From assembly GCF_028747805.1 (NCBI RefSeq), contig NZ_CP114887.1, positions 117,501 to 181,500 of the forward strand: 64,000 nucleotides of DNA. Direction: 5' to 3'. The position numbers and the translations under genes were made by a program. This stretch comes from Solibacillus daqui. GTDB lineage: Bacteria > Bacillota > Bacilli > Bacillales_A > Planococcaceae. Numbering within the stretch: the stretch's first letter is position 1; each line of letters opens with the position of its first letter. The notes below the pieces were generated by a model, which did not search any database, had not been told where the DNA came from, and saw only the letters and a program-made list of their open reading frames with translations. Positions 47,285 through 56,034 of the stretch are shown piece after piece.

Positions 47285-47337
47285 TAAGATTTTCGTAAGG
47301 TTGGACGCAGTTTGCTGTAAGGTTTGCGCGGTATAGT
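47285..47337 (+). promoter_or_regulatory. phased direct repeats and -10 of yxdL promoter
   Basis: TAAGATT at 47285, TAAGGTT at 47296 and TAAGGTT at 47318 (11- and 22-base spacing) lie on one helix face, with TATAGT at 47332. There is no good -35. This fits activation by an OmpR/PhoB-type response regulator binding direct repeats. Confidence 0.6.
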
Positions 47338-47366
47338 AAAAGCAACAACAAAACGAGGTGTTTGAC

Positions 47367-48134
47367 ATGACGACAATCTTACAAGTAAACAATGTGTCAA
47401 AGGTGTACGGCAAAGGCCAAGCTACTTTTGAAGCGCTGAAAAATATTACATTTGATATTGAACAAGGGGAATTCGTGGGGGTAATGGGTCCTTCAGGTGC
47501 TGGGAAATCTACATTACTAAACGTTTTAGCGACTATTGACTCCGCTTCTAGTGGCGACATTGTAATCGACAACGCCAATATTGCGAAAATGAAGGAAGAA
47601 AAGCTCGCCGATTTTCGCCGCGATCATTTAGGCTTCATCTTCCAAGACTATAACTTGCTCGATTCTTTGACAGTGCGTGAAAATATCGTGCTACCGCTGG
47701 CGATTGCCAAAGTAAAGCCAGCACAAATTAAAGAGCGCGTTGAAACGATTGCCGCACAGTTTGGGATTAAAGGCTTACTCGATAAATATCCATATCAAAT
47801 TTCAGGTGGGCAAAAGCAGCGTACAGCAGCCTCACGCGCACTTGTTACAGCACCGAAAATGATTTTTGCTGATGAACCAACTGGGGCACTCGATTCAAAA
47901 TCGGCTACAGATCTACTCGAAAGCATGAGTAAATTAAATGCACAGCAAAACGCAACGATTATGATGGTTACACATGATGCGTATGCCGCAAGCTTTTGTC
48001 AACGCATTTTGCTTATTAAAGATGGTGAGTTATCGAAGGAGCTATTTCGCGGTACGAAATCAAGGAAGCAGTTTTTCCAATTTATATTAGAAGAATTAGC
48101 AGCAACGGATGGTGATATGCATGACATTATTTGA
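47367..48134 (+). CDS. yxdL: BceA-type antimicrobial-peptide ABC ATPase, YxdL-like
   Basis: 255 residues. Walker A GPSGAGKST is near residue 40, LGFIFQDYNLLDSLTVRENI marks the Q-loop, the signature is ISGGQKQRTAASRALV and Walker B MIFADEPTGALDSKS. MacB/LolD-like group used by peptide-sensing and detoxifying transporters. ATG at 47367 with GAGGTG six bases upstream. Gene order matches B. subtilis yxdLM-yxeA, but no sensor kinase/regulator pair is adjacent. Confidence 0.9.
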   Translation: MTTILQVNNVSKVYGKGQATFEALKNITFDIEQGEFVGVMGPSGAGKSTLLNVLATIDSASSGDIVIDNANIAKMKEEKLADFRRDHLGFIFQDYNLLDSLTVRENIVLPLAIAKVKPAQIKERVETIAAQFGIKGLLDKYPYQISGGQKQRTAASRALVTAPKMIFADEPTGALDSKSATDLLESMSKLNAQQNATIMMVTHDAYAASFCQRILLIKDGELSKELFRGTKSRKQFFQFILEELAATDGDMHDII

Positions 48135-49968
48135 TTTGGCATTAAAAAACATTCGCCGCAATATGAAAAGCTACTCACTTTATCTTGGCTCGATGGTCTT
48201 TAGTATTTGTATTTACTTCACATTTGTCACGTTGAAATTTAGCGACGATTTTGCTGACGGCGGTTCGATGATTAGTACGCTTATGAATGTGTCTTCGGTA
48301 ATGCTTATTATTTTTGTTGCAATTTTTATTGCCTATTCGAATTCATTTTTTATGAAAAAGCGTAAAAAAGAAGTCGGCCTGTATTCATTACTGGGTGTTC
48401 GCAAAAAGCAAATTGGTTTTTTATTGTTTTTCGAAAATATGGTGATTGGGATGTTTTCATTAATTGTCGGTATTTTGCTAGGGTTCTTTGCTTCGAAGGG
48501 CATTTTAGCAATATTAATTCAGTTAATGAATTTAGATATTGTTTCAAGTTTTACATTTTCGGGTGAGGCAGTTCGTCAGACGATGTTGCTATTTATGATC
48601 ATCTTCTTCCTCACATCATTGCAGGGTTACTTTGTTATTTATCAATTTAAGTTAATTGACTTGTTCCATGCAGAAAAAAAGGGTGAGGCGCTGCCAAAAG
48701 CGAAGGCGATTGCTGCTATTTTAGGGGTGGCGATGATTGGCGCAGGCTATTATTTAGCCTCTGTCGATATGTCGACTTCGCAGGCTTGGAAAATGCTTGG
48801 AATTATTACGACACCGCTGATTATCGTTCTACTCGTTGTGTTTGGGACATACTTATTATTCCATAGCGTAACGGTATTCATATTATCGAAAATGAAAAAA
48901 AATAGCCACTTTGCATGGCGCGGCTTAAATTTAATGACTGTATCGCAAATGCTGTATCGTATTCGTGGAAATGCGAAAACGTTAACATTAATTGCGATTT
49001 TGAGTGCGACGACCATAACAGCGGGTGGAGCAGTATTTGGTCTTTATTACAACATTGGAAAAGAAGCACAAAAATATGCTCCAAATACGTTTATGTGGCA
49101 GGGTAATTCTGTAAATATACAATCGGACGCAATAATATACAACGAAAATATAGAGGTTAAAAACAGCGATTTAAACATATACAATGACGTGTATAACTAT
49201 GCGTTTATTAAATTATCTCAGTATAATAAAATGGCTTCTTTGCAAGGGAAGGAAGCGTTGACGTTGTTGGGAAATGATGCGTTTATTATGGATAGCTTTT
49301 ACGATGCGCGTTTTTCTGATGATTACACAGGGAAGACCATGCAAGTAGGCGAACAAACATTTACGATTGAAAGCTTTTCAGATGAGTCGATGTTTAATAC
49401 GCCATCACTATTTGTCGTAGCGGTTGTAACTGACGATGCATACGAAGCCATTCAAGGTGAGGCAGTTTCGTATCAAATGGTTGAAATGAAGGATGAAAAA
49501 AATCAGTTAGCAGTATCTGAAAAAATCCGCGAGCAAATCGGGGAGAGTGAAACCTTCTCAAGCCATCCTGCAATCTATCAATCAATGGTGCAATCCTATG
49601 GGGCGCTACTGTTTGCTGGGAGCTTTTTGGGCTTAGTATTTCTTATGGCAATGGGGAGCGTTATTTACTTCAAAATGATTACCGATGCCGAGGAGGATCG
49701 AGGCAAATACGAGGTGTTATTTAAAATTGGCGTGAACTCAAAAGAGATGAAAAAAACAATCCGCGCTCAAGTTGGCTTGATTTTTGGGATTCCGCTTATT
49801 TTAGGCATTTTACACAGTGTGTTTGCGTTAAAGGCTTTCTCAACATTGTTTAATATGAATATCGTGACACCTGTGCTCATTTGGATTGTTGTTTATTCTG
49901 CAATTTACGGTTTGTATTATATATTAACAGTTTCTTATTTCAATAAAGTGATTCGTCAAAAATTATAA
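48121..49968 (+). CDS. yxdM: BceB-type FtsX-domain permease, YxdM-like
   Basis: 615 residues with ten predicted helices, FtsX domains near each end and a large extracellular loop of about 200 residues (roughly 310-510), the part that recognises peptide in BceB proteins. KKRKKEVGLYSLLGVRKKQI is the conserved cytoplasmic loop after helix 2. ATG at 48121 is preferred to an in-frame ATG 12 bases earlier; it overlaps the ATPase by 14 bases. Probably responds to or removes cationic peptides. Confidence 0.9.
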   Translation: MTLFDLALKNIRRNMKSYSLYLGSMVFSICIYFTFVTLKFSDDFADGGSMISTLMNVSSVMLIIFVAIFIAYSNSFFMKKRKKEVGLYSLLGVRKKQIGFLLFFENMVIGMFSLIVGILLGFFASKGILAILIQLMNLDIVSSFTFSGEAVRQTMLLFMIIFFLTSLQGYFVIYQFKLIDLFHAEKKGEALPKAKAIAAILGVAMIGAGYYLASVDMSTSQAWKMLGIITTPLIIVLLVVFGTYLLFHSVTVFILSKMKKNSHFAWRGLNLMTVSQMLYRIRGNAKTLTLIAILSATTITAGGAVFGLYYNIGKEAQKYAPNTFMWQGNSVNIQSDAIIYNENIEVKNSDLNIYNDVYNYAFIKLSQYNKMASLQGKEALTLLGNDAFIMDSFYDARFSDDYTGKTMQVGEQTFTIESFSDESMFNTPSLFVVAVVTDDAYEAIQGEAVSYQMVEMKDEKNQLAVSEKIREQIGESETFSSHPAIYQSMVQSYGALLFAGSFLGLVFLMAMGSVIYFKMITDAEEDRGKYEVLFKIGVNSKEMKKTIRAQVGLIFGIPLILGILHSVFALKAFSTLFNMNIVTPVLIWIVVYSAIYGLYYILTVSYFNKVIRQKL

Positions 49969-49983
49969 TGGAGGAAAAGATAG

Positions 49984-50343
49984 ATGAAAAAGCTATTTAT
50001 TGCTTTTGGTTTCGTAGTGGCTTTGTTAGTAGCTGGCTTAGTTGTGTTAGCGACAATGGATTTTAACCGTTTAGGGAAAGACCATGTGTACGTGCAAATT
50101 ACAGAAGATGGCGTAGAAGATCGTTCTGTCGCAACGGATGGGACGGTTTATATGAGCTATTCGTATGAGCAAGTTGCGTACGATGAGGACGGGAAAGAAG
50201 TTTTGGTGAAATTTTCGGCGAGCAAAAATTTACGTCATGAAGCATACTTAATGTTATATACAAAAGATGGAAATGAAGTAACGTCTTACGATGAAGTGCA
50301 GTACGATGTGCTACCAGCGAAAGTAAAAGCACAATTCAAATAA
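49984..50343 (+). CDS. yxeA: YxeA-family (DUF1093) exported protein
   Basis: 119 residues: one hydrophobic N-terminal helix (signal or anchor), then a small beta-rich domain with KEVLVKFSASKNLRHEAYLML and EVTSYDEVQYDVLPAK, typical of YxeA. Sixteen bases after yxdM with GGAGGAAAAG ribosome site, completing the yxdLM-yxeA operon. Function unknown; presumed envelope partner. Confidence 0.88.
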   Translation: MKKLFIAFGFVVALLVAGLVVLATMDFNRLGKDHVYVQITEDGVEDRSVATDGTVYMSYSYEQVAYDEDGKEVLVKFSASKNLRHEAYLMLYTKDGNEVTSYDEVQYDVLPAKVKAQFK

Positions 50344-50369
50344 TATTTTTACATTTAATGAAAAATTAA

Positions 50370-50408
50370 AAGTCATAAAAGGGTGCTGCTCTTTTATGAC
50401 TTTTTGCT
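50370..50408 (+). terminator. terminator of yxdLM-yxeA operon
   Basis: AGTCATAAAAG pairs with CTTTTATGACT, followed by TTTTT. Confidence 0.9.
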
Positions 50409-50512
50409 ATTTTTGACTTAGAAAGTATAAATTTTTCAAGGAAACCCACAAAAGAAAAGCTATCATTTTAAGCTGTTTTGTTTAATAATCCATTTAAAAA
50501 ATGCAATGCCAT

Positions 50513-51277
50513 TTATAAAAGGTGGCGAGTATTACGTTTTGTAGCTTTTATTATAAATGTGGCTGGAACAATAGATGCTCTTTGAGTTGAATACCATTTT
50601 GAAGGATTTTCTGTAATGGTAGTCGGTAATACAACATCATCGATTACCTTCTCAATGATAAAGCCAGCTTCTATAAGCGTATTAATATATGTACTTAATT
50701 TTCGATGGTATATGACAACATTGTTGTGCCACGCTTCATTGTACTCGGGGCCTTCTATATTGTATGATTTTTTTAAAGTGAATGCTGAATTTTCATAGGC
50801 TAATCGATCGTGAATAGGGTGCTCCCAACTAAATATGAATGTGCCACCAGGTTTTAAATAACTATGGATATTAGATAATGTCTTTTGTAAATCAACAGTC
50901 CATCCTAATGCATAAATGGAATACACTATATCAAAGTATTCAGGTGGTAATCCTGGATTCTCCTCCATAGGTGATTCGAACAAGGTTACTTTACTTTCTT
51001 GAGAACGTAGTAACTTTTCAGCTGTTTCAATTTGTTTTGTTGAAAGGTCTAACCCCCACAATTCTTGTGCGCCTTCATTCCCCATATACTGCAATGAATG
51101 TCCACTCCCACACCCAATATCTAAAATCTTTTTACCTGCAATAGTTCCGAATAAATTAAGTTGTTCTTCACTTAAAGAAAATGGCCCATATTCCGGAAGA
51201 GCTGTTCTGCCATAAAAACGTTCTGCGGATTTTTCCCAGCCTTCCTTATTTATACTCAAAATTTCAGTCAAGTTCAT
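50513..51277 (-). CDS. class I SAM-dependent methyltransferase
   Basis: 254 residues. SAM-binding motif I ILDIGCGSGHSLQYM is near residue 48 and motif post-I LWGLDLSTKQIETAE near 70. PPEYFDIVYSIYALGW and LKPGGTFIFSWEHP follow, the latter resembling UbiE-like small-molecule methyltransferases. Substrate unknown. ATG at 51277 preferred; the longer frame to 51334 lacks a ribosome site. Single gene. Confidence 0.88.
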   Translation of the reverse strand: MNLTEILSINKEGWEKSAERFYGRTALPEYGPFSLSEEQLNLFGTIAGKKILDIGCGSGHSLQYMGNEGAQELWGLDLSTKQIETAEKLLRSQESKVTLFESPMEENPGLPPEYFDIVYSIYALGWTVDLQKTLSNIHSYLKPGGTFIFSWEHPIHDRLAYENSAFTLKKSYNIEGPEYNEAWHNNVVIYHRKLSTYINTLIEAGFIIEKVIDDVVLPTTITENPSKWYSTQRASIVPATFIIKATKRNTRHLL

Positions 51278-51542
51278 TATAATCTCACAACCCTTTAGTT
51301 GGATTAACGTAGCCCAGTTTGAACTGCATTGCAAATTACTTCGACGGATATACTTATTTGTCCTTCAAGATGTATCTAATTGAAATGTTGATATAGAATT
51401 AGATAACTAGTAAAACAAATGTAGGCGTAGGTTTTGAAAAAGTTGGGAATTGCATGTGTTGAAAAATTTATAATGAAGCCAACGTGCAATTTCAAAAAGC
51501 TTTATAAACAGCCATGACGAAACAAACATATAAATATAATAA
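51278..51542. other. intergenic region without recognised gene
   Basis: Only short stop-rich frames. The terminator at 51543 implies a transcript crosses this stretch, but I see no conserved RNA. Confidence 0.4.
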
Positions 51543-51590
51543 GAGGTAGTTCCTACAAGTGTATTTGTAATAAGGGACTGCCTTTTTTTT
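51543..51590 (+). terminator. orphan terminator-like hairpin
   Basis: AGGTAGTTCCT pairs with AGGGACTGCCT through G-U pairs, inner TACAA/TTGTA, and eight T follow. No gene lies immediately upstream on this strand. Confidence 0.7.
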
Positions 51591-51655
51591 ATAAGCATTG
51601 GTTAACGTATTTACAAGGTATATAGATCGATTTTGCTGGAAAGGAGGATATTCTT

Positions 51656-52102
51656 ATGAAGAATAAAAGAGAAATCATGGAGATCATTCAGCAATTGGAT
51701 CATCATATTGCAGATGATTTTGAGGCACAGGACCTAGACTTTAAGCAATGGAATTTTAGTGCTGTGGAGGAAAACGTCAATAAAATGATTAAATACGCTG
51801 TTTGTATGGCAAATGGCGGCGGTGGCAGCGTTGTTTTCGGCGTGGCCGACAAAATTCAGGGAATAGACAATGTTTTAATAGGGATTCCATTTGATGTAGA
51901 CATAGAAGAATTACAAAAAAAGATATTTGAAAATACGGATCCACACATAACCCCTTCATTTGATGAAATATTTTATAAAGATTATTCAATCCGGCTCTTG
52001 GTCATGAACGTTTTGCCGGAAACACCGCCTTATAAAACAACGAATGGTACAGCAACCATTAGGCAAGGAAAAGAGTGTCTGCCGTACGTGGAGACGAATT
52101 GA
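51656..52102 (+). pseudogene. truncated AlbA_2/Schlafen-type DNA-binding domain gene
   Basis: 148 residues. EAQDLDFKQWN and VCMANGGGGSVVFGVADK match the N-terminal AlbA_2 domain of larger ATP-binding regulators, and RQGKECLP is the usual end of that domain. Where full-length relatives continue, this one ends YVETN-stop. The C-terminal ATPase/HTH portion is absent. A good ribosome site (AAAGGAGG) remains, so the shortened protein may still be made. More likely a remnant. Confidence 0.6.
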
Positions 52103-52178
52103 AAATTTAATTCCTTTTGAAATTTCGAATATAAATAATTAAATTGTAATTTGTCTTATTGAGTAATATACGTAATAA

Positions 52179-52230
52179 AACCGCACTTACACTAGCAACG
52201 GAGAGCCGTACCATAAGTAAATGCGATTTT
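52179..52230. repeat. short hairpin repeat E, copy 1
   Basis: AACCGCACTTA with TAAATGCGATT at the ends, centre AACGGAGAGCCGTACCATAAGTAA. Related copies at 55.1 and 57.4 kb. Confidence 0.6.
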
Positions 52231-52245
52231 TATAATAGAGCCTAG

Positions 52246-52276
52246 AAGTGGAGCAAATATTGCTTCACTTTTTTTC
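52246..52276 (+). terminator. terminator downstream of truncated AlbA gene
   Basis: AAGTGGAGCAA pairs with TTGCTTCACTT, followed by a T run. Confidence 0.85.
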
Positions 52277-52368
52277 TTATAGGCAGACCATAAAAGCAAG
52301 AATGAGGACGAAATTAAGGTAGATTACTTGTTAAAATGGCTCCAGCAAAGTATTTGGAGGGAGAAAAG

Positions 52369-53145
52369 ATGAATAAGATTCAGGAATTCAATGAGCTACA
52401 TTTTTCAGAGGATCTATTATTTTTAGGAAACGCGTGGGATTTGTTTTCTGCCTTAACGCTTGAAAAAGCAGGATTCAAAGCTATTGGTACTACAAGTTGG
52501 GGAATTGCTAACTCTCTAGGGTATAAAGATGGAGAATTAATTGATTTTGATAGACACTTAGGAATAATAAAAACAATAGCAGAGAACGTTAAAATTCCAG
52601 TTTCCGCTGATATTGAGGCTGGATACAGCGAAGACACTGAGACAATTATAGATAATGTTTTAAGGACGGCAGATGTAGGAGTAGCGGGTATCAATATTGA
52701 AGATTCATTGAAAAAATCAAATGGTTTAAGAGAGATTTCACACCATTGTAATCTTCTAGAGAAAATAAGAACAGCGTTAGACCAGAATGGTTATAAAGAT
52801 TTTTATATTAATGCCAGAACAGATACTTATTTTCAAAGGCAAAATCCTTTGATGGAAACAATAGAACGAGCAAAAGCGTATGTTGAGAGTGGTGCTAGTG
52901 GGATTTTTGTTCCCGGCTTAAAAGGGGATGGTGAGATTAAAGAAATTACCACGAATATAAGTGCACCCCTAAATATATTATCTTTACCTGGACTAACAAG
53001 TTGTAATAAGCTCAAAGAATTAGGTGTAGGAAGATTCAGTTTTGGAAATGCCCTATCCGATAATATATTTGCTTATTTAGATAAGAAAGTTGGCCAATTA
53101 TTGAGATATAAAGATACTTCCCTTCTTTATGAAAACGAGCACTAA
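52369..53145 (+). CDS. isocitrate lyase/PEP-mutase superfamily protein
   Basis: 258 residues. FLGNAWDLFSALTLEKAGFKAIGTTSWG and PVSADIEAGYSED carry the superfamily metal-binding acids, with INIEDS and INARTD following. The KKCGH cysteine of isocitrate lyase is absent, so it belongs to the PEP-mutase/oxaloacetase-like branch with unknown substrate. ATG at 52369 after TTGGAGGGAG. It leads an operon of alkylation-repair genes, 21 bases before adaA, an association I have no biochemical explanation for. Confidence 0.85.
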   Translation: MNKIQEFNELHFSEDLLFLGNAWDLFSALTLEKAGFKAIGTTSWGIANSLGYKDGELIDFDRHLGIIKTIAENVKIPVSADIEAGYSEDTETIIDNVLRTADVGVAGINIEDSLKKSNGLREISHHCNLLEKIRTALDQNGYKDFYINARTDTYFQRQNPLMETIERAKAYVESGASGIFVPGLKGDGEIKEITTNISAPLNILSLPGLTSCNKLKELGVGRFSFGNALSDNIFAYLDKKVGQLLRYKDTSLLYENEH

Positions 53146-53166
53146 TGTGAATGGAGAGTGGTTTAC

Positions 53167-53724
53167 ATGACGACTAATGTTAATCTTTCATTTGAAGAGA
53201 TGTGGGAGAAAATCATCGCGTGTGATAAAAAATATGATGGGCTATTTTTTACTGCAGTTAAAACAACTAAAATATACTGTCGCCCATCCTGCAGATCAAG
53301 AAAACCTAAAAAAATGAATGTTGAGTTTTACCATGACATGAATGAAGTTGAAAAAGCTGGTTATCGTCCTTGTAAGAGATGTCAGCCAGAAGTTGAGCAC
53401 TCTCCGCATATTGAGCTTGTCAGAAATATTATAACTTTTCTAGTGAATCATTATAAGAAAAATTTGGTATTAAAAGATATAGCGGATCATGTAGGTGTTA
53501 GTCCTTTTTATTTGGAGCGCTTATTTAAACAGGAAACATCTGAGACTCCACGTACTTATTTAGAAAAAATTCGTATCGACAAAGCAGCCCACCTTCTAAA
53601 ATGCACAACTTTAACGAACCTTGAGATTTGCTATGAAGTAGGATTCCAGAGCACTTCTAATTTTTACAAAGTATTTCGAAACTTAAAAAATTGTTCACCC
53701 AGTAAATATCGAAAGGACTTTTGA
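53167..53724 (+). CDS. adaA: Ada-type methylphosphotriester sensor and AraC regulator
   Basis: 185 residues. The Ada zinc domain has four cysteines in IYCRPSCRSRKPKK and GYRPCKRCQPE; the first is the methyl acceptor in known AdaA. The AraC HTH pair (about 85-185) ends with STSNFYKVFRNLKNCSPSKYR. When methylated it should activate this operon. ATG at 53167 preferred over one nine bases upstream. Directly abuts alkA. Confidence 0.93.
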   Translation: MTTNVNLSFEEMWEKIIACDKKYDGLFFTAVKTTKIYCRPSCRSRKPKKMNVEFYHDMNEVEKAGYRPCKRCQPEVEHSPHIELVRNIITFLVNHYKKNLVLKDIADHVGVSPFYLERLFKQETSETPRTYLEKIRIDKAAHLLKCTTLTNLEICYEVGFQSTSNFYKVFRNLKNCSPSKYRKDF

Positions 53725-54642
53725 ATGAATTGGATTGATCATGAATCTTTTATAGAAATATATCCTCCAAAGGCATTTAATTTTGAGGAGTGTTTAGTTT
53801 TCCTGGGCAGATCCAGTCAGGAAATAATGCATCAGATTAAAGAGCAGTCTTTATATAAACTAATAAAAATTAATGAATCTTTGGTTTTATGTAAAATTGA
53901 ATCTATCAATCATTCTATAAATGTTGAATTCCCCATGAGCCCTCCATCGATAGACTCACGCAAAAAAGTGGCAGAGTATATTTGGGAATGGTTTGATTTG
54001 GATCAAGAATTAGCGGGATTTTATCAATTGGCTGATCGAGATAAAGTCTTAAAGAAACTTGCTCATAAATATTATGGATTACGGATTATGTGTATTTCTG
54101 ATTTATTTGAGGCGTTAGTATGGGCGATTATGGGACAGCAAATTAATTTAACATTTGCGTATACATTAAAGAGACGCTTCGTTGAACAGTATGGTGAAAG
54201 TTTAACTTTCGAAGGAGAAACGTTTTGGCTATTCCCATCATTTGAAAAAATAGCATCGATATATGTGGATGATTTGAGGGATCTACAATTTACGATTAGG
54301 AAGGCTGAATATATTATTGGCATTGCCGAAGCTATGTCAGAGGGGAAATTGACAAAAGAATTATTGCTTGAGAAAAAAGATAATCAGAAAGTAAAAAAAT
54401 CCCTAATGATGTACAGAGGTATCGGAGCATGGACAGCAGATTATGTAATGATGAAAACCCTACACGATACATCTTCCTTTCCAGTTGCCGATGTTGGCCT
54501 TCAAAATGCCTTAAAGATTTTATTGGGTCTTGAAAGGAAACCAACAATGGAGGAAATAAGGGAATATGCAGTAGATTGGGAAGGTTGGCAGGCATATGCA
54601 ACCTTTTATCTTTGGAGGTCTTTATATGAAGAAAATCCATAA
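53725..54642 (+). CDS. alkA: 3-methyladenine DNA glycosylase (AlkA type)
   Basis: 305 residues. The N-terminal beta domain is followed by an HhH-GPD core with LFEALVWAIMGQQINLTFAY and the hairpin MYRGIGAWTADYVMMKTL, whose downstream aspartate (PVADVG) is the catalytic residue. It excises alkylated purines. Start ATG directly after the adaA stop; its end overlaps the methyltransferase gene by 17 bases. Confidence 0.93.
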   Translation: MNWIDHESFIEIYPPKAFNFEECLVFLGRSSQEIMHQIKEQSLYKLIKINESLVLCKIESINHSINVEFPMSPPSIDSRKKVAEYIWEWFDLDQELAGFYQLADRDKVLKKLAHKYYGLRIMCISDLFEALVWAIMGQQINLTFAYTLKRRFVEQYGESLTFEGETFWLFPSFEKIASIYVDDLRDLQFTIRKAEYIIGIAEAMSEGKLTKELLLEKKDNQKVKKSLMMYRGIGAWTADYVMMKTLHDTSSFPVADVGLQNALKILLGLERKPTMEEIREYAVDWEGWQAYATFYLWRSLYEENP

Positions 54643-55114
54643 ATTAGATTATGAATCACCAATTGGCGTAATAGAAATAATCGGCAATAATGAGACAATC
54701 AGTTCGATTTTATTTTCTGAAAAGGAAAAAAAGGTGAACCTTTTACTTGCTGAAACTCCTCCAGTTTTAGAAGAATGCTATAACCAACTTGACGAATATT
54801 TTAAAGGTGATCGGCGTGAGTTTTCGTTTCCGTATCTATTAATAGGGACAGACTTTCAGAAAAAAGTATGGGAAGCTTTAACAGAGGTTCCCTATGCAAA
54901 AACGGGCTCCTATAAGGATATTGCTGTTTCTCTCAGGAATGAAAAAGCCATCAGAGCAGTTGGAAATGCAAATGGGAAGAACAAGTTAAGCATTGTCATT
55001 CCTTGCCACAGAGTAATCGGCTCTAACGGGAAATTAACTGGTTATGCAGGAGGTCTGTGGAGAAAAGAGTGGCTGCTTCAACATGAGAAGTCTTCTAATA
55101 AGGGACATAATTAG
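54626..55114 (+). CDS. ogt: methylated-DNA--protein-cysteine methyltransferase
   Basis: 162 residues. The active-site IVIPCHRVIGSNGKLTGYAGG holds the acceptor cysteine; GNANGKNKLS and the winged-helix arginine finger region RAVGNANG precede it. Repairs O6-methylguanine in a one-turnover reaction. ATG at 54626 preceded by TTGGAGG inside alkA. Together with adaA and alkA it forms an adaptive-response operon; adaB is an equally fitting name. Confidence 0.93.
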   Translation: MKKIHKLDYESPIGVIEIIGNNETISSILFSEKEKKVNLLLAETPPVLEECYNQLDEYFKGDRREFSFPYLLIGTDFQKKVWEALTEVPYAKTGSYKDIAVSLRNEKAIRAVGNANGKNKLSIVIPCHRVIGSNGKLTGYAGGLWRKEWLLQHEKSSNKGHN

Positions 55115-55131
55115 ATGTTAAGAACTCTAAA

Positions 55132-55183
55132 GAACCTCATTTAGGACCATTACGGAGAACCTTATCGTAAGTAAGTTCGATTA
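55132..55183. repeat. short hairpin repeat E, copy 2
   Basis: AACCTCATTTA...TTACGGAGAACCTTATCGTAAGTAAG...TTCGATT: same layout as the copies at 52.2 and 57.4 kb, stems degraded. Confidence 0.5.
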
Positions 55184-55274
55184 TTGTAAGTGAGTAATTC
55201 ATTAATAGTGGGAATTGACATCTATCTTCATGTAGTGTATTGTCTTTTTAGATAAAATACCTGAAAATTCTCAG

Positions 55275-55313
55275 GAGAGGTTCATAGCTGATACCCTCTA
55301 TAAAAAACTATGG
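55275..55313 (+). promoter_or_regulatory. preQ1-I riboswitch before queF
   Basis: P1 AGAGG (55276-55280) with CCTCT (55295-55299), then the A-rich tail ATAAAAAACTATG whose CTATG (55308-55312) pairs with CATAG in the loop (55283-55287), forming the class I pseudoknot. It should sense preQ1 and shut off queF. Confidence 0.92.
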
Positions 55314-55328
55314 ATACATGACAAATAC

Positions 55329-55358
55329 GCCATGTCCATAATTGGACATGGCTTTTTT
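55329..55358 (+). terminator. preQ1 riboswitch terminator (queF)
   Basis: GCCATGTCC pairs with GGACATGGC, then seven T. CATGTCCAT can alternatively pair with ATGGATACATG at 55310-55320, an antiterminator involving the aptamer's 3' end. Confidence 0.88.
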
Positions 55359-55400
55359 TGATTCAATCCTGTAAGTTGTATAGAAAATGACAGCGCCTCT

Positions 55401-55434
55401 CCTTGAAAAGATTCGGTATTACTTTTCAAGGAGG
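55401..55434 (+). promoter_or_regulatory. hairpin enclosing the queF ribosome-binding site
   Basis: CCTTGAAAAG (55401-55410) pairs with CTTTTCAAGG (55422-55431), and upstream CCT can pair with the following AGG, so AAGGAGG is buried. The T run after it also makes it terminator-like. This may be a second layer of queF control. Confidence 0.65.
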
Positions 55435-55441
55435 TTTTTTT

Positions 55442-55942
55442 ATGACTGGCCGCAAGCCCACTGAAGGATTAAATGATTTAACACTATTAGGGAATCAGAA
55501 TACACAATATGCAACGGACTATGCACCAGAGGTATTAGAGTCAGTAGAAAGTCTGCATTCAAATCGTGATTATTTCGTGAAATTTAATTGTCCGGAGTTT
55601 ACGAGTTTATGCCCAATTACAGGACAACCAGACTTTGCAACAATTTATATTTCATACATTCCAGAGAAAAAGCTAGTTGAAAGTAAATCATTAAAGCTTT
55701 ACTTATTTAGCTTTAGAAACCATGGTGATTTTCATGAAGATTGCGTGAATATTATTATGAATGATTTAATCAAGCTACTAGATCCAAGATATATTGAGGT
55801 TTGGGGCAAATTCACGCCACGTGGAGGTATCTCGATTGATCCATGGTGCAACTATGGAAGACCAGAAACGAAATACGAAGAAATTGCAAACTACCGTTTA
55901 ATGAATCATGATTTAAACCCGGAAAAAATTGATAATCGATAA
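55442..55942 (+). CDS. queF: preQ0 reductase (7-cyano-7-deazaguanine reductase)
   Basis: 166 residues, the short unimodular Que[22 protein letters not shown] includes the catalytic cysteine in TSLCP; the conserved glutamate-histidine region is [14 protein letters not shown]. Reduces preQ0 to preQ1 with NADPH in queuosine synthesis. ATG at 55442 with AAGGAGG upstream; the longer frame begins in the control hairpin. Preceded by its own preQ1 riboswitch. Confidence 0.96.
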   Translation: MTGRKPTEGLNDLTLLGNQNTQYATDYAPEVLESVESLHSNRDYFVKFNCPEFTSLCPITGQPDFATIYISYIPEKKLVESKSLKLYLFSFRNHGDFHEDCVNIIMNDLIKLLDPRYIEVWGKFTPRGGISIDPWCNYGRPETKYEEIANYRLMNHDLNPEKIDNR

Positions 55943-55994
55943 CAGGTATTTGCTCGGTAATGCGAGATAAATTGAATAAGTCCTTGTTGGTAAG

Positions 55995-56030
55995 GAAGAG
56001 GTTGTTAGCGACCCTCTTAAAAAAACTAAG
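55995..56030 (+). promoter_or_regulatory. preQ1-I riboswitch before queC
   Basis: P1 AAGAGG (55996-56001) with CCTCTT (56013-56018), loop TTAG (56005-56008) pairing with CTAA (56026-56029) after the A-rich tail. Second class I aptamer within 750 bases. Confidence 0.92.
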
Positions 56031-56034
56031 ATGA

